A program made the translations under genes and the position numbers. Shown here piece after piece: positions 57,664-64,000 of a stretch of 64,000 nt of DNA (the stretch's first letter is position 1; every line of letters starts with the position of its first letter). The DNA lies in assembly GCA_963930655.1 (NCBI GenBank), contig OZ005607.1, positions 22,266,874 through 22,330,873 of the forward strand. Direction: 5' to 3'. This DNA comes from Myrica gale (Eukaryota; Streptophyta; Magnoliopsida; Fagales; Myricaceae). Under the pieces are notes generated by a model. That model ran no database searches. It was not told the origin of the DNA and saw only the letters and a program-made list of their open reading frames with translations.

Positions 57664-59483
57664 ATGGATAAGAGTTGGATGAATGACACGAATCGATTCG
57701 GGAAAAGGTATTTAGAAGGGGTAAAACAGTTCATGATTATGACACGTGGATGTGCGGATGACAAGAATGAAATTAAGTACCCTTGTCAGCTCTGTATGAA
57801 TGTATACTTTCAGGATGTGGGGAAAGTTGAGGATCATATGATTGTGCATGAGATTGATAAAAGTTATACTAAATGGGTGCTGCATGCTGAACCTTATGGT
57901 GAGTTTAGTTACGCTGGTGCTATTGTAGATGATAGCAATGAGGATTAAGTGAATGATGCTGATGAACCGATCGAGGAAATAGATGAAATGTCGGAGGATA
58001 TCGGTGCGGGGATGTTTACGGGTACAACATATGGAGATGGACATAATAATGATAAACCAACTAGAGGAGAATATGGAACGGAGGACTTTGATCGCCTATT
58101 GGAAGATGTAAGATGTCCTCTTTATTAGAGTTGTGAGCCTTTTTTAAAGTTAGCATTCACGGTACGATTGATGCACATAAAGACCCTACACAATATGAGT
58201 ATTGCAACATTTAATATGGTGTTAGATTTGAGAAGGAACGTGAATGGTTTCGACAAGGAACATGAATAGTTTGGACAGGAAGCTCGCAATGTTCGTCTTG
58301 GGTTAGCCATCGATAGATTTAATCCATTTGGCAACATGAGTCCAAGTTATAGTATGTGGTCAGTGGCGCTTATGCCAAAAAATTTACCACCTTGAAAGTG
58401 CATGAAGGATCCATTCTTTATTATGACATTACTAATTCTCGGACCAAGACCTCCAAGAAACGATATTGATGTTTACTTACAACCTTCGATAGAACAGTTG
58501 AAAACATTATGGCTCGAAGGTGTTCGTACATATGATGAGTCAACATATAGTTATTTTTAAATTAATGCCGCAGTGATGTGGACTATCAATGATTTTTCGA
58601 CGCACGGTAATTTATCTGGGTGGAGTATGAAGGGAAAATTGGCATGTCCGGCGTGTAACCAATCTACTGCTTCTAAATATCTATCACACGGTAGAAAGAT
58701 ATGCTACATGGGTCATCGTCATTATTTGCCAATGGATCACAGTTAGAGGGAGAATCGAACAATGTTTGATGGTGAAGAAGAGTATGGGCTACCACCAAGT
58801 GAATTGTCAGGTGAGGATATATTAATACATTTGAAGGGGGTAAGACCAGTACAGTTTAGTAAAGCTTTGAATAAGAGAAAACGTACTGAGGAGGAGTTGA
58901 ATTGTACAAAGAAGAGTATCTTTTTTGAGTTACCATGCTGGTCAACTTTGAAAGTGTGCCACAATTTGGATGTTATGCATATCGACAAAAATATATTCGA
59001 CAATATTCTCGGGACATTATTGAATATTGAGGGTACAACGAAAGATGCAGTGAACTCTGGAAAAGATTTAGCTAAGATGAAGGTGAAAAAGGATTTACAT
59101 CTACAACCTCGTGGTCAATCCTATGTTATTCCGCATGCATGTTATACCTTAACAAAGAAAGAGAGGGTTGAATTTTGTAATTGAGTGAGAAATGTAAAGT
59201 TTCAAGATGGGTATGCGTCTAATATCTATCGTTGTGTGAAAGAGAATGAAGGTAAAATCACTGGAATGAAAAGCCACGATTGTCAAGTATTTCTACAGTG
59301 TCTACTTCCGGTTGGGATTCGTGGTTCTTTGAGGAAAGATGTTCGGGTTGCAATGATAGAGTGTAATAGTTCGGACCGTCAAGACCTCAAGTAATGTCTT
59401 ACAGTAATGGACGCTGCTATTAGACTGAGGTTACGGCCAGTGGAAGGATCGTTGAAACAACAGGATTCTAAGCAAAACACTAG
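57664..59483 (+). pseudogene. tnp2 transposase (Transpos_assoc + Transposase_21), decayed
   Basis: Opens MDKSWMNDTNRFGKRYLEGV at 57664, with YPCQLCMN and KWVLHAEPY (Transpos_assoc). After stops it continues with LAIDRFNPFGNMSPSYSMW, NDIDVYLQPSIEQLKTLW, WTINDFSTHGNLSGWSMKG, CPACNQST, FDGEEEYGLPPSELSGEDIL, CHNLDVMHIDKN with IFDNILGTLLNI, and DGYASNIYRCV with MKSHDCQVFLQCLLPVGIRG. These are the classic Transposase_21 blocks including the H-N-L-D-V-M-H-I-E/D-K-N segment. Stops near 57946, 58126, 58266, 58394, 58558, 58744, 59182 and 59392. Interrupted at about 59484 and resumed at 61592. Confidence 0.88.
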
Positions 59484-61591
59484 TTGAACCTTTTATTAAT
59501 ACCGTAGTATTACAAAAGAGAACCCACTTAGTATAATGTACATACTACAGTACAAAAAGTAAAAACACTACAACGGAAAAACTAAGAGAAACATAAGCAG
59601 ACGATCTCTAATCTTCATCATCAGTAACATCCAAGTCCGAGATGTTGATATAATTATCAGAGTTCGGTGTGATCCACTTATGGCCCCTTCCCTCTATCAG
59701 TACATCTAGGTCATGTGTGACATAGACTCGAAATGTCAGCTCCAAAGTAATAAAGCCATGTTGAATTGCTTTGGTAAACTCACCTAGATAAACCTCAGAC
59801 ATCTGCTAAAAGAATATTTAACAAACAATGGTGATTCCAAATGACTCAGTAAAGCCAGCAGTTAGTTCAACTGAATAACAAATACAAGAACAAGATATTG
59901 AAGAAAACCCGTTTTCAACAATAAATCTCAACAGAATAAGAAAAAGTAAATGAAAAGACTCAATTTTCTCAAAAATTATCTTTTCGTTTTTCCATTCTCA
60001 ATCACCAATCACCATTACTCTCACTCCCAGAGTGAATCACTTGGCAAGAGTGACAGGTTACAAGTAACCATCCGTGTATCTTTGCAGCAATACTCCCAGA
60101 GCACAATACGACTTCAAGCTCCCAGAGCGAGTTATCCTAACAAAGGATCTTTCAGCGTACGACGGAAAGGCAGAATGTCACAACAAGTGAACACATTCTC
60201 TTATGCACAGTACTGTCACATCTTCACGGTATGTGTTAAGTATGCATGTCTCATATCAACGCCCATACATCTCATTTATGATATGCAACACCTTAACTTG
60301 TTTCCATCATTGCAACATTATAAAACATTTCTCAAAGGAAAATGTTGTGAAGGCAAAAACAACACTTTGATTTCTCGGTTAAAAACCAGCTTAATCACCA
60401 CGTAGAAAATGCTAATTTTGACATATAAGGTGTTATAATCAGAAGGAAAGACATATGTTCAAGCTTTGAAAAATAACTTCTGGAAGAAATTTGGAAAAGA
60501 ATCGAATCAAAGTAGAAAACACTTTGAAAACGAATCGAACTTTGACAATATTACTTTTTCGAAAAGACAAGCTTGTTCTTCATCAAGAACATGAAGAACA
60601 TCAAGAAAGAATAGAACAATGCTAAGAACAGTAAGAGATATTGAAGAAAAGAACCACAAGAGATTCACAAATCATCTTAACAACTCTTTGGTTCGCAATC
60701 AAGGATAACCGAACTAAACTTTACCTCTATGAAGCCGAATCTTCACTATTCTTTTTCCTCATCTTTCTCCAACTTCACTTCACTATTTCTCTCAAGTTTA
60801 AGCTCACAAAATTTTAGATCTGAATGGTGTAGGTTTTGAATGGCCGGCCACCCTCCTATTTATAGGAAATCTTGAATTATCACAACTTGACACATGTCTA
60901 GGCTAGCTCCGATGACTCAAAAGGCTACTTCCACCGTGTGATGACACCCAACCACCTTAAGCAACTGCTCAGCACACCTATGGCCAGAATTCAGCCTATA
61001 ACTTAGGTGAATCACCACCTACGTCCACCGGTGGTTGACACCTCAAGCTACCTAAGTCCTAGCCTTTTGTGTCGTACTTCTTGCATCAATTTGTCATGCT
61101 TCTAGCTTTGATTTGTCGTGATTCCTAGCCTTTATAAGTGTAACTCTCTAGGACAGCCGAATTTCTCTTGCTTAATGACTAAGTTTTGCTAATCGTTTCA
61201 CTAATCGTCCAATAATCACAAATCAACCTAGTTGCTTCCATAAAACGTCATACTTGCTTCCGAAAAATAAAAAGTCTCCAAATTTGAACCATAACCTAGT
61301 GGATGATCCCCTAACATATTAAAAGAATAAAAATCATATGGTTCGATTTTCGAGACAAAAACGTCCTACCTGCTTAAAAAATTTTATTGATCCAATACGA
61401 GCTCCTCAACACTCTGAACAATATCCTAGTTGCACACGAACTCCAAATCTCACTTAATCATGTCCTAAATAAGGTTTCAAACTTAGTATCTCAAGTACTA
61501 AATAATCTCTTTTGGTCATTAAGTATCTCGTACTTCTGATCATTATAGAAAACCAAATGCATGTGATGTTTTAAAAGCTAGGGGTGTGACA
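59484..61591 (-). mobile_element. LTR-like insertion inside tnp2 (~2.1 kb)
   Basis: Tnp2 coding similarity stops at about 59484 and resumes at 61592. On the minus strand the insert begins TGTCACACCCCTAGC, a common gypsy LTR start, has a TATA box (CTATTTATAGGAG type, near 60875) and ends GGTTCAA. TAG flanks both sides, but a full 5-bp duplication is not clear. No gag or pol is visible, so a solo LTR is the simplest reading. Confidence 0.5.
59608..59802 (-). other. Unrecognised 64-codon ORF in the LTR-like insertion
   Basis: MSEVYLGEFTKAIQHGFITL to an acidic end (DLDVTDDED). No family recognised; it could be chance or a remnant of the insertion's own coding region. Confidence 0.2.
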
Positions 61592-61933
61592 TAGAGATGA
61601 GCCTATTTTTCAGGGATTTGTGCTCACTTACATTGAATATGGATATATTGAGGCGTCGGGACGAAGATATTGGTATGATCCTATGTAAGTTGGAGAGAAT
61701 ATTTTCACCTTCATTCTTTGATGTAATGGTTCATTTGGTCGTCCACCTTCCCATTGAAGCTATCCTTGTTGGCCCAGTACAATGTCGGTGGATGTATCCA
61801 ATTTCTTTACGTACATTTTTATTGATTAATAGTATAACTATAGTGAGCATATTGACATTCTAAAGAAACAAAGGTCAACTAATGTCGAGAGTCAGCATGA
61901 GGAAGACTTTCTAGAGTGGTTCAAGCAACGTGT
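61592..61933 (+). pseudogene. DUF4218 part of tnp2
   Basis: SLFFRDLCSLTLNMDILRRR, DIGMILCKLERIFSPSFFDV and MVHLVVHLPIEAILVGPVQ with CRWMYPI are the DUF4218 consensus (C-K-L-E-..-F-P-P-.-F-F-D-.-M-.-H-L). The frame breaks soon after WMYPI. It continues tnp2 after the LTR-like insertion. A donor (GTATGA) ends this exon at about 61933. Confidence 0.85.
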
Positions 61934-62037
61934 ATGAATTCTTAACTAAGAATACATTTATTCCGTTTATATTGATATTATTTCGTACGATATGTTTGTC
62001 ATGTACTTATGATAATGTTTTGTTTTTATGTTTATAG

Positions 62038-62807
62038 ATTAACAACTTGCGTGATGAAAATCCCTCAAATGTGAATGATGATTTATATGCATTAGCATAT
62101 GGTGCTGATGAACGTGCTAAACAATACTCTGGATGTATCGTCGGAGGGGTTAGGTATCACACTACATACCGAGAACAAAGTCGTAAAACTCAAAATAGTG
62201 GAGTGGCTGTTCTGGGAGATCACGATGGGAAAGATATTAATTTTTATGGTGTGGTATTAGAAATCTGTGTTATGATATTTACGAGGGACTGTCGTGTACT
62301 TATTCAAGTGTGATTGGTGGGATGTGGAAACAGAATGTAGGTATACGCACAGATAAACATTTTACAAGTGTGAACACATCTCAAAAATTGGTACCGAAAT
62401 TATCTTTCATACTTTGTAGTCAAACTAATCAAGTATTTTATTTACCTGACACTGACTATGGTGGTCACCGGCGGATGATTCAAAAACTTGGTCATAGGAA
62501 CATTTATAATATTCCTGAAGTGGTAGACAGTGGTTAGAAGGAGATTGATGTGGCAATACCGAATGAAGCATATCAAGAAATTGAGTCCTTTCAGCTCTTT
62601 GTAGATTTCGGGGATTATGATTTGATCCCATTGCATAGAAATAATGTTGAGCCCAAAACTGTATATGCTTCGACCAATGTAGAGGAAATGGTTGAAGAAG
62701 ACAACTTTATAGATGATGAAAGTGAGGAGGAAGAAGTCACCACCGATGAGGAAGAAAGTTTGTCGATTTCTACTGATGATGGTACGTCCACCGATGATAC
62801 GAATTGA
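62038..62807 (+). pseudogene. DUF4216 part of tnp2 with acidic tail
   Basis: After an acceptor (TTTATAG) the frame reads INNLRDENPSNVNDDLYALA, GVAVLGDHDGKDINFYGVVL, FTSVNTSQKL, QTNQVFYLPDTDYGGHRRMI and QKLGHRNIYNIPE, the DUF4216 layout. Frame changes near 62250 and a stop at 62536. The tail 62550-62807 (EAYQEIESFQLFVDFGDYDL, then EEEVTTDEEESLSISTDDG) matches family-A tails. Over 770 bp it is the most complete DUF4216 in the window. Confidence 0.8.
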
Positions 62808-62835
62808 TTGTGCTTTAATTTGTCAGGTTAGTATC

Positions 62836-64000
62836 ATGGCGATAGGTGGAAAACGTCAGCGATCCACTCTTATTGTTTCATCAAACCATGTGGAGATTTC
62901 CCAACCTACGCAATCTACCCCAGGTATAAAGCCAAGTTTTTCGGGTGAAACACCTCTAAGCAGTCCTCCTCTCGCACAGAATAGCATCGCCCGTAAGTTA
63001 TCTAAACTCTATACTACTTTTGGGTAGATTCATTTTGACTATGCATGAACGTAGGTTTTAATTTTGTAACTCACTTGTATTTTATATTTGTAGCAACTAC
63101 AGCTCCCCGACGAGGGCGTGGGAAGTCGAAAGGAGTAACTTTTACCAAAAGTGCGGGCGAGCAGTAAGATGGCAGTCAGTATCCCCAATGGGCACCGGAG
63201 CACAGATGGTGATGAATCAAGTCGTCTTGCGACATTGATTGGAACATTTGTTCGAATGCATGCTCCATTTGGTACGCCGACCTAGGCAAAGGTTCTGAAT
63301 TCTGTAAAAGAATATACCAGGGAGCGTGTTTTTGTATCTATCTAATTGTTTAATTACATCGCCCTCAAGAATGCTACTAATTTATTTTTGTGTTCTTCTT
63401 ACAGGATGACTTCAAGCTCAATTATGATAGACAAGAAAATAGAGAAACTATGAATTCTATAATGAATGCGGCTTTCAAGAATCACAAGGCAAAACTACAC
63501 AAACGTTTTAAGAAGTTCGGGAGTAAGGATGAAGGATTGCAACATCGACCAGTAGATACGTCTGCAGAAAATTGGATTGCATGCTTTGAACTATTCTCCC
63601 AACCTTCTTATCAGGTAATTGTTTCATGAAAAGCAACGACATTTTTTTAATGATAAGTAGATTATGGATGTTATTGCATTTGTAGGAGCATAGTCGAATT
63701 AACACCAACAATAGAGCCAAATTGAAGGTACACCACACTGGGTGTTCAAGACCATTTGTTTGGCATAGCAAGAAATTGGTAAGTATATTACATAATTATT
63801 ACCACATTTTAATTTAATAGATTAGCTAAATTTTTTTTTTTACCTATGAATTTTGCAGCAAGACCTTGAGGTTTGAACACCAACAATTGCATATTTATAT
63901 CGTAAGACGCATCATAAAAAAATGGCGAATGGAGGGTGTCTGATGTTGCTAGAGATAATTATGTATGTAAATTTTTTCATATTATTTTGAAAGATTAGCC
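62836..64000 (+). pseudogene. Transposase_24 gene, family B, running off the window
   Basis: Exons: 62836-62992 (MAIGGKRQRSTLIVSSNHVE), 63094-about 63320 (ATTAPRRGRGKSKGVTF, then in another frame VSIPNGHRSTDGDESSRLAT), 63405-63614 (DDFKLNYDRQENRETMNSIM, ENWIACFELFSQPSYQ), 63686-63778 (EHSRINTNNRAKLKVHHTG) and 63859 onward (TPTIAYLYRKTHHKKMANGG). GT/AG borders throughout. Exon 2 has a frame change and stops, and exon 5 a stop near 63873. Same architecture as the 3747 and 32780 copies. The C-terminal coiled-coil exon lies beyond the window. Confidence 0.75.

Larger units (their letters stand above)
56331..64000 (+). mobile_element. Family-B CACTA element, long copy running off the window
   Basis: Plus-strand order: Transposase_32, spacer, tnp2 (Transpos_assoc, Transposase_21, DUF4218), DUF4216 with an acidic tail, and Transposase_24. 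It is homologous to the 47994-52722 element in both shared genes and shows what that element lost. The 5' terminus and subterminal repeats are not present left of 56331. A 2.1-kb LTR-like sequence interrupts tnp2. Stops in every gene make it non-autonomous. Confidence 0.85.

Noticed and set aside
59950-60405. 151-codon plus-strand ORF in the LTR-like insertion
   Set aside because: Opposite to the inferred promoter, low complexity, no domain.
1-64000. CRISPR arrays, bacterial operons or rRNA/tRNA genes
   Set aside because: Direct repeats found are transposon subterminal or satellite-like units, all genes show plant introns, and no tRNA or rRNA was recognised apart from SINE-like boxes.

Overview
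The window is plant nuclear DNA, most likely from a eudicot. It carries one complete TIR-NBS-LRR (TNL) disease-resistance gene with plant-type introns, at least one decayed TNL paralogue and smaller TNL scraps, and TIR-type NLRs are characteristic of dicots. The rest is AT-rich repeat sequence dominated by CACTA (En/Spm) DNA transposons, with a deleted Ty3/gypsy element, solo-LTR-like insertions, a LINE fragment, foldback elements and captured gene pieces. The species cannot be named from the sequence. No rRNA, tRNA gene or CRISPR array was recognised.

Layout. 1-5989: 3' part of a family-A CACTA element (decayed Transposase_32, tnp2, DUF4216 and Transposase_24 modules). 6577-10895: a CACTA element with matching GCT target duplications that encloses a family-A 3' half. 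12034-14735: deleted Ty3/gypsy retrotransposon. 14935-15078: CTR1/Raf-like kinase scrap. 15658-17080: CACTA-type terminus followed by three exons of an isopropylmalate isomerase large-subunit gene and an LRR-kinase scrap. 17562-21822: intact TNL gene (minus). 22799-30782: 5' half of a family-A element, with 160-bp tandem repeats, flanked by an 817-bp direct duplication of the TNL upstream region. 31768-32005: TNL scraps. 32006-36940: family-A element on the minus strand. 36941-38800: a long hairpin and an unrecognised 132-codon ORF. 39300-40576: repeat-rich end of another CACTA-like element. 40577-45367: TNL pseudogene with a solo-LTR-like insertion. 45368-46500: remnant of a family-B end. 47994-52722: a complete, young-looking family-B element with CCA target duplications. 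54720-56175: LINE 3' region containing a TNL LRR fragment. 56330-64000: a family-B element, cut by a 2.1-kb LTR-like insertion and running off the window.

How the parts fit. Family-A and family-B elements share a gene order: Transposase_32-like ORF, then tnp2 transposase (Transpos_assoc + Transposase_21 + DUF4218/DUF4216), then a multi-exon Transposase_24 protein ending in a coiled coil. They differ in termini (CACTACAAGAAA versus CACTACAACA). Both have subterminal regions packed with 8-bp palindromes of the form GTNCGNAC: mainly GTCCGGAC in A, GTTCGAAC in B, and GTGCGCAC at some A 3' ends. These are good candidates for TnpA-like binding sites. The TNL cluster has been repeatedly broken and reshuffled by these elements; only the 17562-21822 gene looks functional.
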